This document shows positions 8,268 to 16,861 of a DNA stretch of 64,000 bases, in pieces. The notes beneath the pieces were generated by a model. The model searched no databases and was not told where the DNA came from. It saw only the letters and a list, made by a program, of their open reading frames with translations. The position numbers were made by a program, and so were the translations under genes. Where the stretch lies: the NCBI GenBank assembly GCA_050998755.1, contig JBPCPW010000001.1:10501-74500 (forward strand). Reading direction: 5' to 3'. The DNA is from JAXDLW01 sp050998755. Its GTDB lineage: Bacteria; Chloroflexota; Dormibacteria; DASZGP01. Each line of letters starts with the position of its first letter. The first letter of the stretch is position 1.

Positions 8268-9170
8268 ATGGAAGGAAGTTCAATCCGTAAAGCGGTGATC
8301 CCCGCCGCGGGCCTTGGCACCCGGTTCCTGCCCGGCACCAAGGTTCTCCCCAAGGAGATCCTGCCTGTCGTCGACCGCCCGGTCATCGAGTGGGCGGTGG
8401 ATGAGGCGCGCGATTCGGGCGTGACCGAGGTGGTGATCGTCCTCAGCCCGGGCAAGGACCTGCTGATGCGCCATTTCGCGCCCGCGCCAGAGCTTGAGCG
8501 ATACCTCGAGGAGCGCGATAAGCCAGGGCCGCTGGAGAGCGTACGGAGCATCGGCCGGGGGGTGACGATGAGCTCGGTTCTCCAGGACCAGCCCCTGGGC
8601 CTGGGCCACGCTGTACTGCAGGCGCGCGAAGCCATCGGTGACGAGTTCTTTGCCGGGCTTCTCCCCGATGACATCATCCGCGGACCTCGGCCGGTGATCG
8701 CGCAGATGATCGAGGTCCACGAGAAGTACGGCTGTAGCGTGCTCGCCGTCCGCAAGGTGCCGATCGAGGCCATCGGACGGTTCGGCTCAATCGAGTTTGG
8801 GGAGAGGGAGGGGCGGGTCTACGAGGTCAAGCATCTGGTCGAGAAGCCCGACCCCAGGGACGCGCCGTCCGACCTTGCGGTCATGGGTCGGTACATCCTC
8901 AGCCCGCGCATCTTCGACGCCCTGGAGCGCACCGAGAAGGGCGCCGGCGGCGAGATCCAGCTGACCGATGGGGTGATGAACCTGCTCGGTGAGGAGAGGG
9001 TGATGGCGCTGGAGTTCGAAGGGGATTACTTTGACGTCGGCACCATCGCCGGATGGCTCAAAACCTCGATCGCCCTCGGCCGCGCCCGGGCGGAGTTCCG
9101 CGATGAGATTGACGGATACCTCCGCGAGCTCCTGCAGAGCGCTCCCGACCACCCGCCGCCGACTGGCTGA
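8268..9170 (+). CDS. galU: UTP--glucose-1-phosphate uridylyltransferase
   Basis: Makes UDP-glucose from UTP and glucose 1-phosphate for cell-envelope sugars. The N-terminal nucleotidyltransferase signature is complete (AAGLGTRFLPGTK, KEILPVVDRPVI). The later motifs LPDDII, FGSIEF and EIQLTDGVM, and the sugar-binding YFDVGTIAGWLK segment, are also in place. Length of 300 residues is typical of GalU. ATG 8268 lies 30 bases after the small membrane protein. A glucose-1-phosphate thymidylyltransferase is less likely given the VVDRPVI and KHLVEKP segments. Confidence 0.92.
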   Translation: MEGSSIRKAVIPAAGLGTRFLPGTKVLPKEILPVVDRPVIEWAVDEARDSGVTEVVIVLSPGKDLLMRHFAPAPELERYLEERDKPGPLESVRSIGRGVTMSSVLQDQPLGLGHAVLQAREAIGDEFFAGLLPDDIIRGPRPVIAQMIEVHEKYGCSVLAVRKVPIEAIGRFGSIEFGEREGRVYEVKHLVEKPDPRDAPSDLAVMGRYILSPRIFDALERTEKGAGGEIQLTDGVMNLLGEERVMALEFEGDYFDVGTIAGWLKTSIALGRARAEFRDEIDGYLRELLQSAPDHPPPTG

Positions 9171-9286
9171 CCGGGCCCGGTGACGGGCCTCGGGGCGGCG
9201 CTCAAAGCAGGCCCCGGTGCTAGACTCGGTGCCCTGCGGGAATTCGTTTCGACATTTTTTTTGTATTCAGGATTGGGATTGAAGCC

Positions 9287-9559
9287 ATGGCCATCGACCG
9301 GGGTCGTCGACGCGACGAGGAACGGAATGTTCGCTACCTCAACGAGGAAGGCGACTATGCCGTCGAGGTTGAACACACCCTCAACAAGTGGGCGGTGACC
9401 GTGCTCGAGATCCCGTCCAAGAAGATCATCGCGCAGGACTTCTTCCCCGAGCGGTGGAAGGCGCTGGCGCGCGCCCAGGACTTCGTTCGGATCCTCAACA
9501 TGAGGCACAAGGACGAAGAGGGGCAGGAAGCCGGCCCAACCCCCGGCGACCAGGACTGA
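9287..9559 (+). CDS. small conserved-looking protein of unknown function
   Basis: A 90-residue soluble protein. After a basic N-terminus it has an alternating hydrophobic pattern (KWAVTVLEIPSKKIIAQDF) suggesting two beta strands, then a helix (RWKALARAQDFVRILNM) and an acidic tail. I recognise no family. It follows an unusually A/T-rich stretch with eight consecutive T at 9255-9262, which may be part of its promoter region. Codon use is like that of its neighbours, so it is probably a real gene. Confidence 0.6.
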   Translation: MAIDRGRRRDEERNVRYLNEEGDYAVEVEHTLNKWAVTVLEIPSKKIIAQDFFPERWKALARAQDFVRILNMRHKDEEGQEAGPTPGDQD

Positions 9560-9589
9560 CGGCTCGCATCCTGAGGCCCGGGGGGTAAC

Positions 9590-9910
9590 GTGAACGATTT
9601 TCTGCGCCGCGAGTGGGGCGCGGTCGCCTTCCTGGTGGCCACCGCCCTGGGCATCATCGTGGTGCCCGTGGGACTCAACCTCAACAAGCGCAACGTCCCC
9701 GCCGCGACCGAGTCGCTGATTTCGGCCAGCCCGTCCGCCAGCCCCAGTTCCGCCGCCTCAGCCAGCCCGAGCCCGGCGGCCTCCCCCAGCCCGAGCCCCG
9801 ACGCCTCCCCCAGCCCTTCGCCCTCGCCCGTGGAGTCTCCGTCGCCCTCACCCAGCCCGTCGCCAGACGTCAGCCCCAGTCCCAGCGCCCCCTCGCCCAG
9901 CCCCTCTTAG
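9590..9910 (+). CDS. membrane-anchored Ser/Pro-repeat protein
   Basis: A 106-residue protein with a GTG start. One N-terminal transmembrane helix (AVAFLVATALGIIVVPVGL) is followed by about 65 residues made almost only of Ser, Pro and Ala in SPSPSP-type repeats. The tail should be extended and outside the membrane, like cell-wall spanning or glycosylated linkers. No folded domain follows, so it may be a spacer or a truncated surface protein. The repeats (about 9717-9908) are prone to slippage, so length may vary between strains. Confidence 0.6.
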   Translation: MNDFLRREWGAVAFLVATALGIIVVPVGLNLNKRNVPAATESLISASPSASPSSAASASPSPAASPSPSPDASPSPSPSPVESPSPSPSPSPDVSPSPSAPSPSPS

Positions 9911-10455
9911 CCCGCCGTCAGGGCGCGCAGGCGTGTTGTCGCCGTGGTTCGGAGGGTCAGCGAGCCCTGGCGGGACGACGAGGGCGCCGGCCTTGTTCAC
10001 GAGCCGGCGAGCGCATCGCGGGCCGTTTGTCCTCCGCCACCGCGCGGGGTCGGCCGTCAGGCTTGTTGAGGCGCCGCCGTAGCTTGTTGCTTGGGCTCGG
10101 CGAGGGCCTTGACGGCGTCATAGGCGCCTGGGCCGTGCCTTGCGCCTGTCGACGATTGCCATCCCGCCGAACTGAACGACATCGTCGAACCCCACAAGCC
10201 CACACGCCACTACGGCAGGAGCGCGCATCAGCTGCGCCAAGAGCGCGGCCTGCGCCTTACCCAACAAAAGTCGTAGGTCGAGCGGGTTGCTCATACCACC
10301 CGGGGGGCCGCCGTGGACTAGGGATCCTGCGTAGAGCAAGGGGGGGAGGCAGCAAGGAAATCGTTTCTCGCGCGTTGCATTCAGGTAACGAGGCACCGGC
10401 GATTGGAGGCCTGACGGAAGTCGGGCGCACCGGCCCCCCGCGCAGAAGGAGAACC
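9911..10455. other. gene-poor stretch, possibly decayed coding DNA
   Basis: No convincing gene in 545 bases. Short frames exist on both strands. The best is on the minus strand from ATG 10293: about 60 residues, then a stop. A one-base shift would extend it by about 22 residues (into a YDAVKALAEPKQQ segment) to a stop near 10058. That could be a frameshifted small gene, but there is no family support. Codon position bias is weak compared with neighbours. Confidence 0.4.
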
Positions 10456-10695
10456 TTGCTCCTAAAAATCCCGCGCATCTCGCGCTGGCGCCTCGGGCTG
10501 GTGCTATGCGCCTTCTTTGGCCTTGTCAATGCGGTGCCCTCCCGAGCGCTCGCTGACGCGCCACTGGCTGAGCGCACTGTCAGCCTCGGTGGCTTCACGC
10601 TCAGCAGCGCTTATGCGGTCGATTACACCGCCCTGGGATACCCTGCATATCAGTTGACCGACAGCCACAACGGACTCCAGGCGGGCCACGGCTGA
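10456..10695 (+). CDS. possible small secreted protein or truncated exported protein
   Basis: A 79-residue frame starting at TTG, preceded by a good ribosome-binding site (AGAAGGAG, five bases away). It begins with a textbook signal peptide: basic n-region (LKIPRISRWR), hydrophobic core (LGLVLCAFFGLVNAV) and a possible cleavage site after ALA. The mature part is only about 45 residues (LGGFTLSSAYAVDYT and so on), then a stop. A +1 shift near the end would add a further 25 or so residues. It may be the start of a broken gene. No family recognised. Confidence 0.4.
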   Translation: MLLKIPRISRWRLGLVLCAFFGLVNAVPSRALADAPLAERTVSLGGFTLSSAYAVDYTALGYPAYQLTDSHNGLQAGHG

Positions 10696-10810
10696 CTGTG
10701 TGATCCCCATCCTCGGCTTGGGGAAGCTTGAGGTCTCGCCGAAGCCGCCCCAGCCCGCGGGTGGCCGGGTCGGAGCTGTTTGAATCCGCATATGGGCGCG
10801 ACCGCCCGCT

Positions 10811-11305
10811 TCAGGCGGCGCGCAGGCTCAGGGTGCCGTTGTTGGGCAGGAACTGCCCGAGTTGCAGTGCAACGTCCGCCAGTTCGGCCTCACCGCGCAT
10901 CATGCGCAACTCGATGCGGTCCGCCAGGCGCAGGTTGGCGATGCGCACACAGTCGCGTAGGAAGGGCAGAACCAATGGTTCGATCAGGTTGACGAAATAC
11001 CTGCGAGCCGACTCCAGCGGTTCACCGATCTCCTCTGAGCGATCCCGGTAGGCGATCACCACCAGCTCGTCTGAGAGCATCACCGGGTCGGTCCACAGGT
11101 AGCCCCGGGCGGCCTTGCGGCTGCTGAGCGGGAAGCCCTCGAGGCGTGGCCACAGCCTGGAGATCAGGTCCGGGTGCCCCTCGACGAAAAACGTCACGTC
11201 ACGGAGCGGCTGGTCGATGCGCTGTTGCGGATATCGCGCCGAGAAGCCCACCTCGTCAGTCGCGTAGAAGGGCGCCGGCACCTTGATGACCAGCTCTTCG
11301 ATCAT
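10811..11305 (-). CDS. hypothetical protein
   Basis: A 164-residue soluble protein starting at ATG 11305 (MIEELVIKVPAPFYATD). The longer frame to 11485 runs into polX and its extra residues look out of frame. The sequence mixes short strands with helices rich in Arg and Leu (VLPFLRDCVRIANLRLADRI). I see no signal peptide, membrane segment or motif I can name. It is 79 bases downstream of polX on the same strand and could be co-transcribed with it. Confidence 0.6.
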   Translation of the reverse strand: MIEELVIKVPAPFYATDEVGFSARYPQQRIDQPLRDVTFFVEGHPDLISRLWPRLEGFPLSSRKAARGYLWTDPVMLSDELVVIAYRDRSEEIGEPLESARRYFVNLIEPLVLPFLRDCVRIANLRLADRIELRMMRGEAELADVALQLGQFLPNNGTLSLRAA

Positions 11306-11384
11306 CTCGCCACCCTCAGACGGGCTTGCCACGCGTCCATTGAACCATTGTCCGGCGCCGGCGGCAACATCTATCGATGGCGGC

Positions 11385-13256
11385 TTAGGGCGCTTCTGCC
11401 ACCCAGGCCAGCAGCCGCTGCAGGTCCCAGCAGTTGATGATGTCCTCGGGTCCCAGCCAGGCGCGCTGCGCGACATAGATTCCAAACTCCATCTGGTTCA
11501 GCTCCGCCGGGCGGTGGGCATCCGAACCGATCGCGATCTTCAACCCCAGCTCCCTGGCCCGGCGGGCGAAGACGTCGTTGAGGTCGAGTCGCGCAGGGCT
11601 GGCGTTGATCTCCAGTGCGGTGTGTCCTTCCAGCGCAGCCTGCATCACCTGTTCCAGGTCGACATCGTAGGGTTCGCGGGCCTCCACCTTCTTGCCGGTG
11701 GGGTGGCCAATGATGTCGACGTGGGGGTGCCGTGCCGCGGCGCAGATCCGGGCCGTCATCTCGTTGCGCGGTTGACGGAAATTTGAATGCACGGACGCCA
11801 CCACCACGTCCATGCCGGCGAGCACCTCATCGGGCAGATCCAGGGTGCCGTCGGGCAATACGTTGACCTCCACCCCGCAGAGCAGGCGGAAGCCCGGGTG
11901 GGCCTTCTCGACCACCTCTGCCGCCGCCCGCACCCGCGCCACCTGCGCCGGGTAATCCGCGGCGTCGATGCCGGTGATGATCCCCTGCGATTTGGAGTGG
12001 TCGGTGACATTGAGATAGGCATAACCACGGGTGATTGCACCCGCAGCCATCTCCTCGATGGTGTTTTTCCCGTCGCTGTTGTTGGTGTGGCTGTGGAGGT
12101 CGCCCTTGATGTCCGCGAGTTCAACCAGCGGTGGCAATCCTGCCGCGCCGGTCTGGGCCAGCGCGATCTCTCCCCGGTCCTCGCGCAGGAGCGGCGGAAT
12201 ATAGACCAGCCCCAGTTGTTTGAACACCTGCTCCTCGGTGGCCGAGGGCAGTTCCTCGCCCTCCGCGGCAACGACCGCGCGCGACCGGCGAGCCGCGCGC
12301 GGCACAGGCGACTTCGCCGTCACGGGAGGATCTCCGTCGGGCGCGTCCGCGACATCTGTAGGCGCCCCCGCTGGCGCGACCGCGGGCTCGGCGAGCTTCA
12401 TCAGCCCGTATTCGTTCAGCGTCATCCCCTGCTTGAGGGCCAGCGCTCGCATACGCACGTTGTGCGCCTTGCTGCCGGTGAAATAGAGCAGGGCCGCTCC
12501 GAAATGGCCCGGTGGCACCACCCGAAGGTCCACCTGCATGCCCTCGGTGGTGCGGACGCTGGACTTCGTCTCGCCACGGGCCAGCACGTCAGCCACCATC
12601 GCCATGCCGCAGAAGGCGTCCATCACCGGCGCGCCGTCGTCGGATGCCACCACGATGTCGATGTCCCCGATCGATTCCGCTCGGCGGCGCAGGCTGCCGG
12701 CCGGGGAGATCGCCTCAACTCCCGACACCTCCCGCAGCAGTCGCACCACCTGCTCGGCGATGGCCATGGCCTTGGGGAGCAGGGCGCGCGGGCCGGTGCC
12801 GTGTCCCTTGAGCGCGTCCAGGCCCTTTTGGATGTTCTCCTCCGCCCTGGCGCGGATTCGAGGGACCTTGCGCAGGCGGCCGTCCTTTAAGGCCTCCTCC
12901 AGGCCATCGAGCGTGGTGATGCCAAGCGCGTCGTAGATGTCCTTGGCCGTACGTGGACCCAGGCCCGGGATGCGCAGGAAATCGAGCAGCCCCGGGGGCA
13001 CGTCGGCCTCCAGTTTTTCGACATAGGCAACCTTGCCGGACTCGCCGTACTCCGCCAGCTTGTCGGCGATCGCCTTGCCGATGCCGTGCACCGCGCCCAG
13101 CCGCCCCTCCTCCAGGAGCCGGTCTATTGGCTCGCCCAGTTCGTCGATCTGACGCGCGGCCTCGCGGTAGGAGCGGACCTTGAAGAACAGCTCGCCCTTG
13201 ATCTCCAGGAGGTCGGCGATGCGATTCAGGAGGGCGGAGTACTGGTCGTTGCGCAC
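11385..13256 (-). CDS. polX: DNA polymerase/3'-5' exonuclease PolX
   Basis: Family X DNA polymerase joined to a PHP phosphoesterase, used in gap-filling repair. Order: helix-hairpin-helix region (residues about 40-125, VHGIGKAIADKL and IPGLGPRTAKDIY), polymerase palm with the catalytic Asp pair in GDIDIVVAS (about 198) and third Asp in QVDLRVVP (about 240), then the PHP domain (SHTNNSDG about 390, IGHPTG, GSDAHRP). About 45 residues rich in Ala, Pro and Asp interrupt the end of the polymerase part (about 287-335), making it about 50 longer than usual at 623. GTG 13256 is used because the much longer frame upstream overlaps the CoA-binding gene. Confidence 0.93.
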   Translation of the reverse strand: MRNDQYSALLNRIADLLEIKGELFFKVRSYREAARQIDELGEPIDRLLEEGRLGAVHGIGKAIADKLAEYGESGKVAYVEKLEADVPPGLLDFLRIPGLGPRTAKDIYDALGITTLDGLEEALKDGRLRKVPRIRARAEENIQKGLDALKGHGTGPRALLPKAMAIAEQVVRLLREVSGVEAISPAGSLRRRAESIGDIDIVVASDDGAPVMDAFCGMAMVADVLARGETKSSVRTTEGMQVDLRVVPPGHFGAALLYFTGSKAHNVRMRALALKQGMTLNEYGLMKLAEPAVAPAGAPTDVADAPDGDPPVTAKSPVPRAARRSRAVVAAEGEELPSATEEQVFKQLGLVYIPPLLREDRGEIALAQTGAAGLPPLVELADIKGDLHSHTNNSDGKNTIEEMAAGAITRGYAYLNVTDHSKSQGIITGIDAADYPAQVARVRAAAEVVEKAHPGFRLLCGVEVNVLPDGTLDLPDEVLAGMDVVVASVHSNFRQPRNEMTARICAAARHPHVDIIGHPTGKKVEAREPYDVDLEQVMQAALEGHTALEINASPARLDLNDVFARRARELGLKIAIGSDAHRPAELNQMEFGIYVAQRAWLGPEDIINCWDLQRLLAWVAEAP

Positions 13257-13279
13257 TTCGGGACCGTGAGGACGGCCGG

Positions 13280-13678
13280 CTAGCCGCGGCGCCGGTCGTG
13301 CTCGACCATGATGCAGCGGTTCATGACAAACGCCAGCCCCGCGCTGGCGGCCAGTTTCTCGGCCTCGGTGTCGGCCACGCCGAGTTGCCCCCAAACGCCC
13401 CACGCGCCCTTGGCGATGGCCTCTTCGACGTGGCCCTTGAGGAATTCCCGGCGTCGGAAGACGTCGACGATGTCGATTTCGAAGGGGATCTCCCCGATCG
13501 AAGCGTAGGCCTTCTCACCCAGGATCTCCGCCTCGTTGGGATTGACGGGGACGATTCGATAACCGTGCTCCTGGAGGTAGGCGGCGATCCGGTGGCTGTC
13601 GCGGGCGCGGTCGTTGCTGAGCCCGACAATGGCCACGGTCCTGGCCTCCAGCAGCCGGTCGATATCGTTTGAGCCCAC
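13280..13678 (-). CDS. CoA-binding (YccU-like) protein
   Basis: A stand-alone Rossmann-type CoA-binding domain of about 132 residues, like E. coli YccU. It shows VAIVGLSNDRARDS near the start, then GYRIVPVNPNEAEILG, FRRREF and a Cys near the C-terminus (MNRCIMVEH). GTG 13678 gives the family's normal N-terminus; GTG 13702 in the same frame adds eight residues. The GTG at 13678 lies in the loop of a perfect 14 bp hairpin (see that entry). It lies just upstream of polX, 23 bases apart, so the two are probably one operon. Its ligand and function in cells are unknown. Confidence 0.85.
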   Translation of the reverse strand: MGSNDIDRLLEARTVAIVGLSNDRARDSHRIAAYLQEHGYRIVPVNPNEAEILGEKAYASIGEIPFEIDIVDVFRRREFLKGHVEEAIAKGAWGVWGQLGVADTEAEKLAASAGLAFVMNRCIMVEHDRRRG

Positions 13679-13693
13679 AGGCTCAAACGATAT
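13662..13693 (-). promoter_or_regulatory. perfect 14 bp hairpin around the start codon of the CoA-binding gene
   Basis: The arms ATATCGTTTGAGCC and GGCTCAAACGATAT are exact reverse complements separated by four bases. Read on the minus strand the loop is TGTG, and its last three bases are the preferred GTG start. In RNA this would bury the ribosome-binding region in a stem. It has no T-tract, so it is not a typical terminator. It could instead be an operator for a dimeric regulator. Seen directly; the function is inference. Confidence 0.6.
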
Positions 13694-13703
13694 GGGATAC
13701 ACC

Positions 13704-13720
13704 GGCGCGTGATGCGCGCC
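13704..13720. promoter_or_regulatory. second short hairpin in the divergent region
   Basis: GGCGCG, loop TGATG, CGCGCC: a perfect 6 bp GC stem, ten bases from the larger hairpin and between the divergent CoA-binding and MBL genes. It could be part of the same control region. GC-rich six-base stems occur often by chance in this genome, so confidence is low. Confidence 0.3.
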
Positions 13721-13775
13721 GCCCGATTACCTCAGCGTCCGCTGTGGGATGCCTCCGGGGTTCGTATCATCCCGT

Positions 13776-14816
13776 ATGGCCCAGCCGGTCCCGGCCCCTG
13801 AACCCGGTGCGAACTACCTGATCCGCCCTGAGGAGGGCGTGAGCCGGGTGACCAAGGACATCGTTGTTCTCAGTTGCCCGGTGCCCTTTGACGTGGGCAG
13901 CGTCAACGTCTACCTACTGCTCGGTGATCCCCTGACGATGATCGACACCGGCTCGCGCATCAACTTCACCATCGACGACCTGGAGGACCTTGTCTGGCGC
14001 GCAGGCGTGGACCCCGCGGACATCGAGCAGTTGATCCTCACGCACCGACACATCGACCATTTCGGGCTGGGCAAGGAGGTGCAGGAGCGCAGCGGGGCCA
14101 CCGTCCTGAGCTCCACCAAGGACGGTCCCTTCATGGCCGAGTGGGAGGGAATGATCACCGAGAGCCGCTCGCAGCTGCGTCAGCAGGGCGTGGCCTTCGG
14201 CATCCCCGAAGACCTCTTCGCCCTCAATGAGCGTTGGGTTCGAGCCATCGTCCATGCCGCCGCGCCGGTGAAGAGCGACCGCCTGCTCAGCGAGGGCGAT
14301 GTCATCCGCGCCGGCGGGCGTGACCTGCGCGTGATCGAGACCCCCGGCCACACCGAGGGGCTGATCGGTTTTGTCGATGGCTCGGCCGGGGTGTACCTGG
14401 CCAACGACCACGTCCTCAAGCACATCACGCCCAACCCCGACGTCTACTCGTACGACCCCGACAACCTGCGCAGTGGTCTGCCCGACTACGTGCGCTCGCT
14501 GGGCAAGGTGCGTGAGCTGGAGGTCGACCTGGTACTGCCGGGACACGGCTATGAGATGACCGATCTCAGGGGCCGAGTCGACGAGATCCTTCTCCACCAT
14601 GAGCACCGCGTCGCCAAGATCGAAGGCATCCTCAGGGAGAAGCCGAGGACGATCTACGAGATCTGCAGCCTGGTGTGGCCCAGCCTGCGGCCGCAGGACT
14701 CCCACCTCGCGGTGCGCGAGATCATCGGCCACATCGCCCTGCTCCAGGAGGATGGCCGGCCGATCGAGCGCTCCACGCGCGCCGACGGGGCGCTGCTCTG
14801 GTCGATGGGGGCTTGA
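13776..14816 (+). CDS. MBL-fold metallo-hydrolase
   Basis: Metallo-beta-lactamase superfamily hydrolase of about 346 residues. The metal-binding motif THRHIDHFG, the later His in ETPGHTEGL, Asp in YLANDHVL and His in LPGHGYE are all present, so a dinuclear zinc or iron site should form. A C-terminal domain of about 90 residues follows (HEHRVAKIEGILREKP and after), as in LACTB2-like and glyoxalase II-like hydrolases with a winged-helix tail. ATG 13749 in frame is an alternative start. Coupling to a CoA-transferase/racemase gene (TTGA) suggests a thioester or CoA-related substrate; this is inference. Confidence 0.85.
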   Translation: MAQPVPAPEPGANYLIRPEEGVSRVTKDIVVLSCPVPFDVGSVNVYLLLGDPLTMIDTGSRINFTIDDLEDLVWRAGVDPADIEQLILTHRHIDHFGLGKEVQERSGATVLSSTKDGPFMAEWEGMITESRSQLRQQGVAFGIPEDLFALNERWVRAIVHAAAPVKSDRLLSEGDVIRAGGRDLRVIETPGHTEGLIGFVDGSAGVYLANDHVLKHITPNPDVYSYDPDNLRSGLPDYVRSLGKVRELEVDLVLPGHGYEMTDLRGRVDEILLHHEHRVAKIEGILREKPRTIYEICSLVWPSLRPQDSHLAVREIIGHIALLQEDGRPIERSTRADGALLWSMGA

Positions 14817-16015
14817 CCTCGGAGGCGGTGACCGGGCCCGCGGTTGGCCGGCCGGCTGCGCCGCTGGCGGGGATGCGCGTGGTGGACCTGACCCGCCTCC
14901 TTCCCGGGGACTTCGCCACCTGGATCCTGGCCGACCTCGGGGCCGACGTCATCAAGGTGGAGGACACCGGGGGAGGCGACTACATGAGATGGATGCCGCC
15001 CATGGCGGGCCACTCATCGGCGATGTACTGGGCGCTCAACCGCGGCAAGCGCGCCATCAAGCTGGACCTCAAGCAGGAGGCCGGGCGGGAGGTGTTGCGC
15101 CGCCTGGCGAAGTCCGCCGACGCCCTGGTCGAGGGTTTTCGGCCGGGGGTGATGGACCGGCTGGGCCTGGGTTACAGCACGTTGCGGGACATCAACCCGG
15201 CCCTGGTCTACTGCGCGATCACCGGATATGGGCAGGACGGGCCGCTGCAACAGAGGGCTGGGCATGACCTGCTGTACAACTCCTTGGCGGGGCTCCAGGG
15301 GGTGACGGGGACCGCCGCCGGCGAGCTGGCCCTGCCCGGGTTCCAGGTCGCCGACCTGGGCGCCGGTGGGATGGGCGGCGCGCTCGCCGTGGTCGCTGCG
15401 TTGCTGCGTCGCGAACGCGACCCGCAGCGTCGCGGTGCTTTCCTCGATGTCTCGATGTTCGACGGCGTCAGCGCGTTCCTCGCCCCCCACATGGCGCGGC
15501 ACCTCGCCGGCCCCGAGGAACCAACGGGACCGGGCAACATGCACCTCAACGGGCGCTTCCCGTGCTACCGGATGTACCGTGCGGGGGATGGACGCTGGAT
15601 GGCGCTGGCAGCGCTGGAGCCCAAGTTCTGGAGCGCCTTCTGTGCGTTGGTATCCCGGCCCGACCTGGTCGCGCGGCAGTTCGAGGATTCGGTGGCGATG
15701 CAGGGAGAAATGACGGCCCTCTTCGCGGCGCGCTCCCGGGCCCAGTGGGAGGAGCTGACCGCGACGGCGGACGTGATGCTGGAGCCGGTGAACGACCTCG
15801 GCGAGGCCGCCGAGCACCCGCAGACGGTGGCGCGCGGGCTGCTCATCGACGTCGGTGCCGAGGTCCCGCAGCCGGCCCCGGTGGTGCGCTTCGAGGAGGC
15901 CTACCACGCGGACACCAGGGTGGCGGCCCAGGGCGAGGACAGCGATGAGGTGCTACAGGAACTGGGCTATGACGGCGATCAGCGGGACAAGATGCGTGAG
16001 GCCGGGGTGATTTGA
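14813..16015 (+). CDS. alpha-methylacyl-CoA racemase-like CaiB/BaiF family protein
   Basis: Class III CoA-transferase fold, about 400 residues, with MRVVDLTRLLPG near the N-terminus. Two motifs match the racemase branch rather than formyl-CoA transferases: GHDLLYNSLAG (the His of the catalytic pair, residue about 151) and VADLGAGGM (the Asp, about 181). It would epimerise 2-methylacyl-CoA esters, useful for breakdown of branched-chain lipids. It starts at TTG overlapping the MBL stop; GTG 14828 or ATG 14873 in the same frame are alternatives. A true CoA-transferase cannot be excluded without assay. Confidence 0.78.
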   Translation: MTSEAVTGPAVGRPAAPLAGMRVVDLTRLLPGDFATWILADLGADVIKVEDTGGGDYMRWMPPMAGHSSAMYWALNRGKRAIKLDLKQEAGREVLRRLAKSADALVEGFRPGVMDRLGLGYSTLRDINPALVYCAITGYGQDGPLQQRAGHDLLYNSLAGLQGVTGTAAGELALPGFQVADLGAGGMGGALAVVAALLRRERDPQRRGAFLDVSMFDGVSAFLAPHMARHLAGPEEPTGPGNMHLNGRFPCYRMYRAGDGRWMALAALEPKFWSAFCALVSRPDLVARQFEDSVAMQGEMTALFAARSRAQWEELTATADVMLEPVNDLGEAAEHPQTVARGLLIDVGAEVPQPAPVVRFEEAYHADTRVAAQGEDSDEVLQELGYDGDQRDKMREAGVI

Positions 16016-16071
16016 GGCGGGTCGGCGCGGACGACGCTCTGGCGGCGACAGCGGGGATAGATAATCCGCCC

Positions 16072-16848
16072 GTGAGCGAGACCGTGTTGACTGGAAACGC
16101 GATCACCGTCAGCGGCCTGCGCAAGCAGTACGGCACGCTGACGGCGGTCGATGGCATCTCCTTTGACGTACGCCAGGACGAGATCTTCGGGTTGCTGGGT
16201 CCCAACGGCGCCGGCAAGACCACTTCGGTCGAAATCCTGGAGGGCCTCCGCTCCGCTGACGGCGGGGAGGTCACCGTCGCCGGAATTGACGTGCTCCGCC
16301 ACCCGCAGCGGGTCAAGGAATTGATCGGGGTGCAACTCCAGGCCTCTGCATTCATCGACAACCTGAAGCTGGTCGAGTTGCTCGACATGTTCGCGTCGCT
16401 CTACGGTCAGAAGATCGACCCGCTGGAGATGCTCGACCGGGTGGACCTGCGGGAGAAGGCGAAGGCCCTGGTTAAGAACCTGTCGGGCGGCCAGAAGCAG
16501 CGTTTCTCAATCGCCACCGCGCTGGTCAACAACCCTCGGGTCCTCTTTCTCGACGAGCCCTCGACCGGCCTTGACCCGCAGGCGCGGCGCAACCTCTGGG
16601 ACCTCATAGAGAGCCTGCGCGACGGCAGCCGCAGCATCGTCCTGACGACCCACTACATGGAGGAGGCAGAGCGCCTATGTGACCGTGTCGCGATCATGGA
16701 CGGCGGCCACATCGTCTCCATGGGTACGCCTGCGGAGCTGATCAGGCAGCTCCTGGCCAAGGGCTTCCACAAGGAACGGATCGAGGCCGACGCCAACCTC
16801 GAGGATGTGTTCATCGACCTCACCGGCAAGGACCTCAGGGAAGGCTGA
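16072..16848 (+). CDS. ABC-2 type exporter ATP-binding protein
   Basis: ATPase subunit of about 258 residues. Walker A GPNGAGKTT, signature LSGGQKQR, Walker B LFLDEPSTGLD and the switch His in LTTHYMEEAE are all intact. The GTG at 16072 gives the usual N-terminus; a TTG at 16012 overlapping the previous stop would add 20 poorly structured residues. The permease follows after 13 bases. The MEEAE stretch and ABC-2 partner are typical of drug or lipid exporters; the cargo is unknown. Confidence 0.9.
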   Translation: MSETVLTGNAITVSGLRKQYGTLTAVDGISFDVRQDEIFGLLGPNGAGKTTSVEILEGLRSADGGEVTVAGIDVLRHPQRVKELIGVQLQASAFIDNLKLVELLDMFASLYGQKIDPLEMLDRVDLREKAKALVKNLSGGQKQRFSIATALVNNPRVLFLDEPSTGLDPQARRNLWDLIESLRDGSRSIVLTTHYMEEAERLCDRVAIMDGGHIVSMGTPAELIRQLLAKGFHKERIEADANLEDVFIDLTGKDLREG

Positions 16849-16861
16849 TGGTGGCCCGTTG

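Noticed and set aside
9255..9262. Run of eight T as a rho-independent terminator after galU
   Set aside because: No GC hairpin directly precedes it; it sits 24 bases before the next start codon and is more likely promoter-region DNA.
9717..9908. CRISPR or tandem regulatory repeat
   Set aside because: It is a Ser/Pro codon repeat in frame with a membrane-anchored protein.
10058..10293. Minus-strand small gene restored by a one-base shift
   Set aside because: Plausible-looking residues, but no family, no good ribosome-binding site and no proof of a sequencing error; kept only in the description of the gap.
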